Assembly (NCBI RefSeq): GCF_019649055.1
Contig: NW_026570223.1
Span: 2,666,001-2,730,000, forward strand
Source of the DNA: Paramacrobiotus metropolitanus
Lineage: Eukaryota > Tardigrada > Eutardigrada > Parachela > Macrobiotidae
DNA length: 64,000 bases
Direction: 5' to 3'
Shown piece by piece: positions 13,389 through 24,456 of this stretch. The notes beneath the pieces were generated by a model, which saw only the letters and a program-made list of their open reading frames with translations, ran no database searches and was not told the origin of the DNA. A program made the translations under genes and the position numbers. Within the stretch, counting starts at the first letter, position 1. Each line of letters starts with the position of its first letter.

Positions 13389-15336
13389 ATGGACAACTAC
13401 GAAAAAGGAGAAACTGTGGAGAAAGAAAACAATCATCGAGAACCATTTCAACACGTATCCGCGCTTCGGGACGATACGCCGGTCATAACTGTGCGGGGCG
13501 GTAGCAAAATTCAGAGTTTGGTGGATGTTGCGTTGTCGAAACTCAGAGTAAGAAATGTTTTCTTTAAAACCATTACTGGAATTTAATATTATATTATGAT
13601 GTATTCTTCTACAATTACAGTGCACCGTAATAATCTGAAATGTCAAATGATGTCCGAGCTTCTTGAAACTATTGTAAATCTCCCGATAAGGAATGCTGAC
13701 TTAGATTATCTGTACTTTATCAATAACTGCCAGCTGAGACACGTTGTTGTTGTAGGAAAACATTCCGGAGCAGCAAAAGTTCGTAATTTTCTATGGATCA
13801 GGACCGGCCATTAACAAAACTATATCCTGTGTTGAGATATTCAAGCGGCGAGTGAAGGTAAAAGCTATTAATATTACTTAGACTATTCGTCTGACTTAAG
13901 GGATTTGGCCCGGTACATAGCACCAATTTCGTGTACATACGCGGGAATATTCGCTTTCGCGCACTTCCAAACACTTTTTTGGGTTGCTTTTTGACAATGT
14001 GTAGCCAAATGATTTGTATACATAGGCGTGAAATCCGGCAGCATCCGGTTCGGGAGTTATGGCTGTTAGAAAATTTCCAAAAAGTTTAAATGCATTCAGG
14101 TGTACCAAAAGTCTCATTATGGACCGATCCCTTTCAACTTTTGCACGTAGGTAATTGCACATTACCATGAAGATCGTTCTTACACGGATTCAGACTTCCA
14201 TGATTTTTTTCGAATTTTAAAATGAATTTGAAAATTTTTTAAATTCATTTTAAAATTTAAAAAGCATGCTAGAACAGTGGATCGGTGTAAGAACGATCTT
14301 CATGGTCAAGCGCATTTACCTGCAAAATTTGAAAGGGATCGGTCCATATTGAGACTTTTGGTACACCTGAATGCATTTAAACTTTTTGGAATTTTCTAAC
14401 AGCCATAACTCCCGAACCGGGTGTTGCGCGCAAAAACGGATTTCACGCCTATGTATACAAATGTTTTGGCTACAAAATACCAGAAAGCAATGCAAAAACG
14501 TGTTTGGGAGTGCGCGACAGCGAAAGTTCCCGTGAATGTACACGAATTTGGTGCTATGTACCGGGCCAAATCCCTTAAGAACAGACTAGCTACTAGCAGC
14601 TGTAAGCTTTGCGTTTCATAGTCAACATTACTGTAGTCTATTACTACCGCCCGAATACTACGGTAGGCAGTAGCAAAACGTAATAGAGTGAAATAGCACA
14701 AGTTGAAACTTCGTACGTATTTCAAAACTGTCTATCGTTTGGTAATTTGATTCCGTCGCTACCGTATTGTTTGCCTAGATAATACAGTCTGCTTGTGTTT
14801 TGATTTTATTATTCTCCTTTAGGATCTTTATCAAATAAACAAGCTTGGATTTGAGGAGTAAGTCCTTCGTACCTGATTTGGCAGAACAGTATACGGTGAT
14901 ATTCGTTGCTGTATTTCGGCTAAAATGTTTGTGTGTGATTTGCAGAGTGGAAGAAATTTGGAATCCGAAAATTGAAGGATTGAATGTGTATGTGGCCTAC
15001 TTGTAAGATTTAGAAAGTGGTGTAGTGATTTATTTATTGTGATTATTATACATTTTGCTTCTTTTTGTTTCCGTTAGATTAAAGGTGTCTCGAAAAATTC
15101 CGGCTCTTCATGTGTTGCTGTCCAAGGTGCCCTTACCGAAAGATGAGCCAGGGTATGGTTTCGAATCATTACTTTCCAGCTTTAATTACATTTACTGTAC
15201 TTCAAGTGCGTGTTTGATTCTTAATTCTTACTCTTCTCGTATTTTGAAAACAATAATCCATTTCGAGGCCAACATGCAGACAAGTTATAAATTCTAATTA
15301 ATTCTTATCTTCGGTTTTTGTAGATATCAGCAATAG
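13389..15336 (+). CDS. RPP25: Alba-family RNA-binding protein, Rpp25-like
   Basis: Small Alba-fold protein of the Rpp25/RPP25L type. Family members bind the RNA of RNase P and RNase MRP in the nucleolus. Six exons join without a frame break: 13389-13547, 13756-13857, 14823-14857, 14946-14987, 15078-15152 and 15324-15336, giving 141 residues. Visible hallmarks are TPVITVRGGSKIQSLVDVAL in exon 1, FVIFYGSGPAINKTISCVEI and the basic FKRRVK in exon 2, and a C-terminal DEPGYQQ that matches the conserved PGYQ of the family. The last intron is inferred from that match: reading through would give an unrelated tail. Intron 2 carries a 675-bp palindromic element. The ATG at 13316 is out of frame with this product. 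Whether it is the only Rpp25 paralogue cannot be told from here. Confidence 0.85.
13900..14574. mobile_element. Palindromic non-autonomous transposon with TTAA target duplication
   Basis: A 675-bp foldback element in intron 2 of the Alba gene. The ends read GGGATTTGGCCCGGTACATA and its complement, and TTAA flanks each side (13896-13899 and 14575-14578). The inverted arms are close to 300 bp each, imperfectly matched with small indels, around an AT-rich centre near 14.19-14.28 kb. No transposase frame is present. A TTAA duplication is known for piggyBac and Kolobok elements; which superfamily moved this one cannot be decided from the ends alone. Confidence 0.85.
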
Positions 15337-15946
15337 GGCGGGTATTCGGCATCCTTATTTTGCCATTTGGAAAGCAATAGACTGCGATTCAGCCGCAGAG
15401 GAAACTCGATTTTCCGCGTTCGCATTTCCGCTGTCGTTTGTACTAATGGGACGAGGAAAAAGTTGAAGCAGTACTTTAAGATCGTAGCTGATTGATATGC
15501 TCACAATCATTTGATTTTTTTTAATGACCTACTATTTTGTACGGAGCCCGCCGGCGCCGAGAGCGATAACAGATTCTTTGTAAGAAGTTGCGAGATCTTC
15601 ACCTCTGGGTGAATACAAACGGAAAGCCGGCCTGTGTTCAGGGCAGCCTCATGAATATTCCAACACGAATGTGGGATGTGGGACCATGGTCTTCAATGAA
15701 GACCGTGGTTTTATGCAGCGCGCTGTTAAAAATAATTTTGTATTGTGCTATGTTTCATGGTTAGTGAAAGAAAACAATTAGCAGCGTGGTCAGCAACTGC
15801 ATCGTTATCTTGTTATCCACCTCTCTACAACTACCATCGGTGCATGAGTTTCATACTTTATGTACGGTCGATAGTCGGAATTCTCCTCAAGTATCCTTTT
15901 AAGTTTTTTTATTGTGCTGTTAAGCAAAAACCATTAACGCAGAATC
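15337..15946. other. Convergent 3' intergenic stretch
   Basis: The Alba gene and the minus-strand coiled-coil gene converge here. I see no convincing coding frame. A near-perfect small hairpin (ACCATGGTCTTC with its complement, one mismatch) lies near 15.68-15.71 kb. Confidence 0.4.
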
Positions 15947-16659
15947 TCAAGGCTGTTTCGCGCACAGGAAAGCCAGTATCTGATTTTGTGATTCTTGGAT
16001 TTCTTTCTGCGTTTCTTGAATTTCTTTCTGGACCTTTCGGATTTCTTTCTGTTCATCTTGGACCTAAAATCAGGCAAACACATCTGGCTTAACTGCGCCC
16101 CACAATCGGTACTGATTCGGTAGCTTGCAGTTGCAGTTAACTGTGAAACTGATAACTTCCAAACGATTCATTAGTGGTAAGCAAAATTACAAATTCACCC
16201 ACCTCTTTCAGGCCTGCGTCGAGTGCGTCCATCTTGCCTTCCAGTCCGGTCACGCGATCTTGAACTTCGGTTATCTGATTCTGGATTCCAGTCATCTGGT
16301 TCTCCACGGCAGTCAAGCGACGAGAATGATCGGCGAAGTCCGTGAAACTGCTGATCTCGTACGTTCCGTTGTTCGCTCGATCTACGGATGTCTACAACGG
16401 TCAACGCGTTGAACGGATCTGAACGTGTTGTAAGTTGATCATGAGAAACAACACACACCTGATCCTTACTTACGCCTGTGCTTACGCTGTCCGATCCGAT
16501 CGACGAAATGGTCGCATTACTCTCGCCGCCGAACCGACCTAACACTGCGCGGCTGGGGGTTGACGTGTGAAGTCCCGGTGCACCAGGAATCGACGATGCT
16601 GGCTGAGGTGGAGTGCCAGGCTCATCTTCGTGTTGGTCCAGACTTTTATTAGGCTCCAT
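15947..16659 (-). CDS. Small coiled-coil protein of unknown family
   Basis: Three exons (16659-16474, 16391-16203, 16063-15947) join in phase 0 into a 163-residue protein. The first 60 residues are Pro/Ser/Gly-rich and probably disordered. Residues from about 80 onward form a regular heptad coiled coil: TAVENQMTGIQNQITEVQD, then a tail of repeated QKEI units (VQKEIQETQKEIQESQ). The short C-terminal end is ILAFLCAKQP. Splice sites are standard (GTAAGT, GTGGGT donors). No signal peptide or membrane segment is seen. I do not recognise the family; an oligomerising adaptor subunit is possible, but nothing in the neighbourhood indicates a role. Confidence 0.65.
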
Positions 16660-17050
16660 GACTGCTATTAAAAGATAAAAATTCCACAACTTGAAATAAA
16701 ACTCGCCAGAGCGGGAAAATTATACGATTCAATAAAGAAATAACAACGCATAAGGATGAGCGTGAAAACTTTCTCATCATTGCAACAGCACGGACTTGAG
16801 CACTCATTCACGGTAAGATTTACTTCAAAACTTGAAAACTGAAAATGATTTTTACACACCACTCAGCACTGGGTATACTTACATCTCGCAGTATGATAAC
16901 GAACAGGTAAATTATTTAGTGTCACGCTAGAGTTATTACCAAAACTGTTAATCCCGAGCTGAACGAAGAAATAAACGAAATGTATGAGAACCGCTCTGGC
17001 CCGTAAATCTAAAAATTATGCTTTACAATTTGCACGTTCGAAGTAACATT

Positions 17051-17721
17051 CAGTGATGTCCCGTTTTTTCACGGGCTCGGTAAATCACGGGAATTTCCCG
17101 CATCCCGCACCCGCTTTTGCTCGGAAAGCGGTGCGGGAGGCTTTCTGCTCGGATCGGGTGCGGTCGGGAATATAGCCTGATTAGTACGCCCGCCCGCTAC
17201 TCGGGAAAACACGGGATTTCTTTGAATTAAAAAATTTTTTATAGAATTTCTAGCAATTTTCGCAGCCAAAAAGTGCGTCAGCTTCGCGCGAAAGTTGGTG
17301 TCTTAGGGTGGGTCTCTGATTCAAAGCGAATCCAGTTGCGATACAGCGATTTGATAAGCGGCGGCTAGCTCCGTAGCTCCTGTGACGCAAACGTCGGTTT
17401 CGAAAGAAAATATATTTACGGCAATTGTATAAGTTATAATTACGAGCCAAGTTCAGTTTTTTTGAAAAGTAAAAGTAAGATTTATCATGCAGGTCTAGTC
17501 TTCTAGAAAATGCGTATCCATTAAACTTTTCGACGAAACTTTGTCACAAAAATTTTGTAATAGATTTGTAACAATTATTAAAATTATTGATTCATTGAAA
17601 ATCGGGAATCGGAGCGGGTTGCGGGACGGTCCGAGCGCTCGGGTGCGGGAGCGGGTGCGGGAAAGTTTTTGATCGTGAAAGTGCGGTCGGGACATGAAAA
17701 ACTGCAAACGGGACATCACTG
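17051..17721. mobile_element. Non-autonomous hAT-like element with 8-bp target duplication
   Basis: Terminal inverted repeats CAGTGATGTCCCG and CGGGACATCACTG bound a 671-bp insertion. The flanking octamer GTAACATT is repeated exactly at 17043-17050 and 17722-17729. CAGTG-type ends with 8-bp duplications are diagnostic of the hAT superfamily. Subterminal regions are rich in GCGGG/CCCGC words, likely transposase-binding sites. No transposase is encoded, so it is a deletion derivative or MITE. The perfect duplication suggests a fairly recent insertion. Confidence 0.9.
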
Positions 17722-17842
17722 GTAACATTAGCGCTGGACTGGTATAATTTGCACTTCTGAGTTCTGACATCACAACTCTCCTCGATTACCATATAAGGAG
17801 AATTACTTACAGAACAATTGCGCAACTTTTCGATTGGACTGT

Positions 17843-18097
17843 TTAATAAACCCGATTCTTCCTGTTATCCCATTGGTGCCCGCCGGGTCGGCCGATAACT
17901 GCAACACCCACGTTTTTAAGCACTGTCAAAATTCTCCCTTCGTAAATTTTAGAATCTAGTTTACGCTGTGATACCAGAACAACGTGTCCGTTCAGCCATA
18001 CCTTGAGAATTAGCGTTCTGCACTTGCGCATTCGCTCGACAGTCGTTTCCGATGCTCCTAGACCTCGGTAGCATCGTACCGATCTGGACCTCCCCAT
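17843..18097 (-). CDS. Hypothetical small basic protein
   Basis: An 84-codon open frame starting MGRSRSVRCYRGLG and ending in a basic NRKNRVY. A splice-acceptor-like TTTCAG lies upstream (near 18.12 kb), so it could be a last exon rather than a complete gene. It lies upstream of SLC25A19 in divergent orientation. No domain is recognised and it may be chance. Confidence 0.25.
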   Translation of the reverse strand: MGRSRSVRCYRGLGASETTVERMRKCRTLILKVWLNGHVVLVSQRKLDSKIYEGRILTVLKNVGVAVIGRPGGHQWDNRKNRVY

Positions 18098-18646
18098 CTT
18101 TCGATGACTGGACACTACTAACTGAAAGTTGAAAATAAATTGAACGGGATCAAAAAAATAAATATGCTCAGATTCTGAATTCTTTCGAATTAGTTTAACA
18201 AAGTGTTCGTTTAGTTTGATTAACAATACGTATAATAGAATCTGAAGTTTGAACGGTATTCAGCTGCATCAGTTCCATTCTAGTTTCAACGGCGCACTCA
18301 ACGTAGTGCTCGTAATAACAATGGAATACGGTATGTTGCGAATATGTTACGTTGTTATGTTACGAATTAAGATCAGGCAATACAGAGCGCGCGCGCGGTT
18401 ACTTGCAAATCGCAATCCTGCATTGCTGAACAGCCTGAAGTTATTAATTTTGGCACCTTTTATGATTTATCACTTTTATGTTTTTCCAGCTTTGCTGTTT
18501 TGCGCTTTTGAATCACAGCTCCTCACTTCTGTCATGTCAACAAAATTAATTTTATATTATCAGTTATCAGATTGCCCTTATTTTCAACCGTTCAGTGGTT
18601 GCGGCATTTATGAAAAATTCGTGTAAGTTTTTTATTGTTATGAGCA

Positions 18647-20683
18647 ATGGTAGGACATGATCCCGAGGAATTGCGCAAAATTCCCCATTATATCTACGGT
18701 CTCAGTGGAGCGCTATCAGGCTTCGTTACTCGATTTCTCACACAGCCACTAGGTAGAGTGCGCACTCGAATCGCATTAGCTTGCAGTACGCCTTAGTGCC
18801 TTTCCCCAGAACTGTAGTTCGCAGCAGGCTTGTGTTCCTTTGTGTTCTAGACGTTTGCAAGATTCGTTTCCAGCTCCAGGTGGAGCCAATAAAGCGCACA
18901 TCCCTCCTGTCAAAGTACCGCAGCCTACCACAAGCATGCACCTTAATTGTGCGCGAAGAAGGACTGGCAGCACTATGGGTATTCCACAGCCCGTTTCCCT
19001 TGATGTATGGCACTGGTTCTCATCGTTCTTCTGTAGAAAGGCATTATTCCGGGGCAGGCGCTGTCAGCTGTGTATGGACTAGCCGAGGTGAAGCGATGAT
19101 TAATTGCTGTGACCAACATTGTTAAGCAGATTACGGGTATATTATGTAGTTCGCCACGTTTGAATTCTTGAACAAAACCCTGTTCGCTTGGAATCTCACC
19201 TCCAATCCCAAAGATCCCTTGGTGTACTTCCTGTGCGGGAGTGTAGCAGGAATGGTTGGAACGGTGGTATCGCAGCCTTTGGATGTCGTGCGCACTCGCT
19301 TGGTTTCGCAAGGACGCGATAAGGTATGTGAAAATATATAAATGCACAGCTGCTGTCTACATGCGATTATGGATTATATCATGTTCATCGTTATTCCTTT
19401 GACTTTTGCCGATGACCAATCTCTGCTTATTCTTTTTAGGTTCGTTTTGTAGCGGTTCCTCTACTCTCAGATTTTTTTACTCTGCTCTTGAACATACAGA
19501 TGCATACTCTTGATAATTCCTGACTTATTTTTGAATTCCTTAATTTGCAAACACTTTTTAGCAACAGTATAATAATAATTTATGTCTTTACTGCTGCTGG
19601 AAAGTCTTTGCGTCAGTGGTTGTGTACACAAGACAAAAGCCAGTATTATTAATACTGATACAATAGTGTATCTGTAGCATTAATTAAATTTAAAAATTCT
19701 GGATAAATGTTGTAACTGGTAAAACTCGACCGGAGTTGTTGCGTCACATGCGTGTTAATCGAGTTGTTATGGGTGGCATTGTTTGCCCTTCAGGTGTACA
19801 CGAGCCTCATGGATTCCTTCCGGCAGATCAAGCGGCAGGAAGGTTATCGTGGATTTTACCGTGGGCTGCTTCCTGGACTTTTGCAGATTGCTCCTTCCAG
19901 CGGTTTGAGTTTCGCATTTTACTCGCAGTGCCAAATTCTGTATCGGAAATGGTCAGGAAAACGCATCACCGAATCTAAGAGTGGTGCGTAATTTGTTAAG
20001 CGCTACCTTATGCGTTTGCTTGAATGTTTTGTACAAAGTCGATTGTCCCTGCATCAGGCTGCATGGTTTATTTTCTGCAGATGCTATGGAAAGTTTGTTC
20101 TGTGGTTGCATAGCTGGAGCTGCCTCAAAAAGCATAGTTCATCCGCTGGATGTTCTGAAAAAGCGCCTTCAGGTCCAAGGTTTTGAGCAAGGACGTAAAG
20201 GGTTTGGATTGTTCCTGTTCGCGTCGGGAATTGTGCATTTGATCAGAGAGACATACCGACTGGAAGGACTTCATGGATTTTTGAAAGGTTTCTCGTAAGT
20301 ATATTTTAATTTCCCGAAATTTGGTGGATGTGTCACTTTGTTAAACGTATGTCCTCTGTGTACGTGCGTCGTTCGACCATAACGCGTTGTATCAGCATGC
20401 GAATCTGATAATGAGGGAAAGTGACATACCTTCTGGCAGGCAGCTGTATATTTGCTGTTTATGTTTGCTATGATTGTATTTTTTGAAATGGTAGCTTTTA
20501 GATCGATGCAAATGTTTTCTTCTATTTGCCAGATTCGATTAACATAAAATGCAACGCTTATTTTGATTGCGTACTTATTTTTGGTTTTGTAGGCCTGCGT
20601 TGTTGAAAGCGACGTCGAGTACCGGATTTACATTTTTCTTTTACGAACAGTTTCTGAGGGGATTTTCTCAGCTTTTGGTGTGA
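18647..20683 (+). CDS. SLC25A19: Mitochondrial carrier, thiamine pyrophosphate transporter type
   Basis: Inner mitochondrial membrane carrier of the SLC25 family. The closest remembered relative is SLC25A19, which imports thiamine pyrophosphate into the matrix in exchange for nucleotides. Seven exons (18647-18752, 18851-18978, 19037-19087, 19150-19323, 19794-19983, 20081-20294, 20593-20683) give 317 residues, the usual carrier length. The three tandem repeats each show the signature: PLDVCKIRFQLQ, PLDVVRTRLVSQG and PLDVLKKRLQVQG. The segment ALWKGIIPGQALSAVYGLAE and the tail SSTGFTFFFYEQF support the A19 subfamily. All junctions keep frame and no lesion was found. The substrate is an inference from subfamily resemblance. 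Confidence 0.87.
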
Positions 20684-21511
20684 TAAAAGTTTTAAATCGT
20701 TTTGGTTTTTAGTGATTGTTGTGATATAAGTGCTGTTTGATGTGCTGCACAATCAGTAAATGCTTTTAATTCACCGCTTAGATATGGACAGTAATGGAAT
20801 GCTAATGAATTGATGTAATGGTTGCGCTAAACGATTAAATGGTCGCTGAACATGCCGGCTTTAGTGGCAAAGTCTATTAATTATTTTCATGTCGGATGGT
20901 TCTGTTTTTAGATTTTGAAATGTTCAATCTGTTCATTACCACAGTTTTCGGTGCGGCTTCGCAAATGTCGTGCCACTGACTTGTTTTCAGTGTGTGGTTT
21001 TATTTTCTGCTGTTTGTTAACGCAGCGTCGGCAGCTGAGACTGAAAGATGCCTCTTGTCGTGGCATCGTTCTGTTTTGCACATTTGCGTCACAGTGTACA
21101 AGTCCTGCATCATTAGGCTTTGTTGAGCACTGGAAAGTTTTTTATACGCCCGCCATGAAGAGGACCGTGGTTTCGTTTCAGTACGGAGAAGCAAAATATT
21201 TTGAGTCTTCATGTGGCGGAATCTTGGCGTTTCTGTGTGTTGTTTTAAATAATATTATCGTTCTGCTCATCGTCTAAGGCCGAAAAACTCGAAATGAAAC
21301 ACGTAAATCTGCTTTACGTAGGCGTTTGGTATGGTGTAATGCGCACATAAATTTTCTTCGTGTCGTAAAGTGGTGCAAAATGTTAGTTTTAATATCTGTA
21401 ATCTGCATTTGATGTACGTCTGTATCTGCAGCTAGTTTTTTCCTAATCCGTTTTCCCGCCGGTATAGAGACGCTGAAATTGAGCGAGTATATCAACTTGC
21501 TAGTTTTTGAT
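20684..21511. other. Intergenic stretch between SLC25A19 and the arginase-like gene
   Basis: About 0.8 kb, T-rich on the plus strand. A 120-codon open frame at 20915-21277 has no recognisable domain or splice context and was not called. The promoter of the arginase-like gene must lie at the right end; no TATA box is obvious. Confidence 0.4.
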
Positions 21512-24167
21512 ATGGCAGCTGTGGATACCCGGTTAGGTAAGCCTTCATAGATTACCGCCTTGTCCAGCCCATCTGCTATCAGCCCAGTTCTGTTTCGGTC
21601 GAGTTTATTTCAGTTGCAAATTTTGTTTGTTACTAATTATTTTTATGAAAACAAGAACTGTGCAATTTTTATTGGAAAACCACTGATTGTACTATTAAAT
21701 TAGGTTGCAGAACAGTTTTACTCTCTACGCATAAATGCCTACACTTCTGCTCCCATAATCAACAAATCAACAGGCGTCTCGAATTTTTCTCGAATTCGAA
21801 TTTTAATTGGCAGTTTTTTGTTAAATGTACTTATTATACATATACGTACGTTCATTCATGTTCTCAACAAAAGCGCTGACTTTTTATGTAACTTTTATCT
21901 ATAGGTTTTATTGAAGCTCCGTGGCCATCATGGAATACGCCTTGCCTATCGCGTAATCCTGAGGTAGGACATCGATGTAATAATTATATGGATACTGCAG
22001 TATGACTGAATTTCACAATCAGCTTTTATCAGGAATAGCATTTTGCAATTTTTTGCTAAAATTAATTCGTTTTGATTACTCATGTTGCCGTTTTTGCTAT
22101 AGTAATTATGCAGATACAGGCTAATAACAATTTTTAATTAACAAGTAACATTTTACGTTAATATTGTGGTAATCATGATTTTTCACCAGAATGACATTTA
22201 CCGGCGTTTTGGCTTGCAAACACTACGTGACTTCTGTCATGGTCAATTACAGCATACCGGAAAATTACCAGCTTGGATAAATAAAATTATTTCTGCATGG
22301 AGATCTAAAGGGGACAAAACCGAACAATTGCAACCGGCGCCTAAAGATCCTGCCCAGCATGAAGCTTTATTACGGAGGGGATCCGTGTTATCTATGCTGT
22401 CAACGAAATCTGGAGCGGAGATTAATAATTACACCGCCAAGTATTTCGGGAATGCTGCGGATGCAGTAACCTCGGATCGGATTAACCGAAATGCGGACGA
22501 TATAACGCAAAATATTCAAATTGCTGGAACCCTAAGCAAACAGGTTAATATTATCTTCCAAGTTCTTGATATTGTTTTAAAGTGCTTATTTTTAAAATCC
22601 TAGTTTTGTACGAGTATACCTATTGTAAATGTACTTGTATACCTATGTACACTGCACTAAAAATACTGACAACGTTGTGATTTTTATACTTTTTTGCTAA
22701 GTTATTCTGGGATTTTCTATACAATATTCGCGAATTAGTGTATGCTACAAGCACAGCTCACAGCTATTTATTGTGCAGTTCTACAACATGAACAGGTTTT
22801 CACTTTAGGTACAGCTGCTGGTACGTAATACCATTCAGACCGGCTGCACACCCATTGTGTTTGCCACCGGCCGAATTCCCGCACTGGGCAGCATTGCCGG
22901 ACACGGAATGGCCGCATCCGATATGGGTATTCTGGACGTCGGTGACGCGTCATCCGTATGCCTAGTTTACTTGGATTTATTTGCCAATATGGACTCAGAC
23001 ATTCTGGACTATACGCAATATTCAACACGCTGTCCGGCTGCGTTTTTACTAAAAGAGTCATTTGGGAACATTCCGAAAAAATTCCCCGGATTTGAATGGT
23101 TGCGACCTTGGTAAATAGCAAAGCTGATTGACTGCTTCAGTTGTATTCCGTTAATATAAGCCGTGATATGAGTGCGTATTGTAATCACAATATTTTATGT
23201 AATATTGTAAATGTAAGTTATTTGTTATTGCGTAGGTTAGGATTTCGCCGAGTGGCGGTAATCGGATTGCAAAAGCCGTCAGAATCTGAGATGTAGGTCG
23301 GTGTAGTCGTGTTACCAAACATCTCAGCATCTTAACAAGCGCTTAGTGTATTTATCACGTCTTTCCACAGAGCGTTCTTGGAGAGTAAAAAAATTCACTA
23401 CTGTACATGTGATGACCTGGCCAGTCGTGGAGCAGTTGATACTATTAAAACGGCGTTGAATGCCATTAATCCGCGGTTAGTACTTAGAACGACATATGCA
23501 GCGGATTGCTTATTTTTAGAAGATTCTGGTTTTAGTGCCGCTTCTGTGTGTCTGCATATGCATCATCCACTGTGTTTGTTTGTAGAAATGATCTGCCCAT
23601 CCATCTGTCAATCAATGCATTTGCAGTGGATTTTGCACTGGAAGCTCGCGTATGGCCCGAAGGTCACCGGAAGATACTCGCAGTGGAAGCTTTGGATATT
23701 GTAAAAATTATTGTAAAAACTGGTGCGTGCACTGTAGACTCATTTTTTATAGTCGGATAAAACACAGTTGAAAACAAAGGGCTTAAAAACTGGTCGATCT
23801 TGGAATACTTTGTGTATTAAAACCTGACATACCGGTAAGTGGTTCGTCTTTTCACTCTGATTTTCTTTACTACGTTTGTAATAGCAATTATACAACGTTG
23901 CATCAATACCTAATTAATTAAGGGAGTAAGTTCATCGATTTGCATTTTGCGATCAAACGATAAGAACGAATTGTTTTGTCAGTTTTGTTTTATTGAATAG
24001 GTATGCTCGGAGCGCTGGATATTTTGGAAGTGGAGCAACTACCCATTGAAGATCAAGAAAATGCCGCCTCCGTATTCAATGAAATTCTTCAGCGTGTTGC
24101 AGTACAAACAAGGATACCCTATCCACCGCGTCTACCAGCACCGGAAGCACTATCTGCAGACTTTTGA
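21512..24167 (+). CDS. Arginase-fold pseudoenzyme lacking all metal ligands
   Basis: Eight exons (21512-21536, 21905-21963, 22190-22543, 22809-23110, 23236-23292, 23371-23475, 23586-23722, 24001-24167) join in frame to 401 residues. The fold is recognisable from arginase landmarks: the N-terminal LGFIEAPW, GSIAGHGMAASDMGIL, AAFLLKESFGNIP followed by PGFEWLRPW, LPIHLSINAFAVDF, and KTGMLGALDILEVEQ. True arginases bind two manganese ions through GGDH, DAHTD and SFDVDGLDP. Here these positions read TGR, GDASS and SINAFAVDF, so His101, Asp124, His126, Asp128, Asp232 and Asp234 (human ARG1 numbering) are all replaced. The substrate-loop histidine (His141) is also lost. The open frame, splice sites and hydrophobic core motifs are intact, so this is not an obvious pseudogene. 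An insert of roughly 60-80 residues, charged and serine-rich, follows the N-terminal strand. A regulatory or structural role is an inference; hydrolysis of arginine is not expected. Confidence 0.8.
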
Positions 24168-24456
24168 ACTATGTTTTTTTGTGAAATTCGGCAAGTTGGA
24201 TAACATGCCACAACATCTATCGTTGCGTACATCTATCGTACTGCATTTTACTCGTATAATACTGAGGAGACATCTGCCTGAAAGAATCAACTGTGTATTG
24301 TATTTTACGACTTTGAAGAAGATTCAAGTCGTAATTCTTTAATAATGAATATCACCTTGTCGCCTCGTCGTAGGAAACGTAAAAGTATGGTAATGCCACG
24401 CTGTTTTATACGAGTATACAGTAAATAAAAGTCCTTCATTCAAGAGAGCAATAATT

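Noticed and set aside
13316-13488. Alternative start and 89-codon frame at the Alba gene
   Set aside because: The frame has no Alba motif and ends early; the overlapping frame from 13389 carries the domain.
15055-15297. Unspliced reading of the last Alba exon
   Set aside because: Reading through the GTATGG donor replaces the conserved PGYQ end by an unrelated tail; splicing to 15324 restores it.
20915-21277. 120-codon plus-strand frame between SLC25A19 and the arginase-like gene
   Set aside because: No recognised domain, no splice context and composition like the surrounding non-coding DNA.
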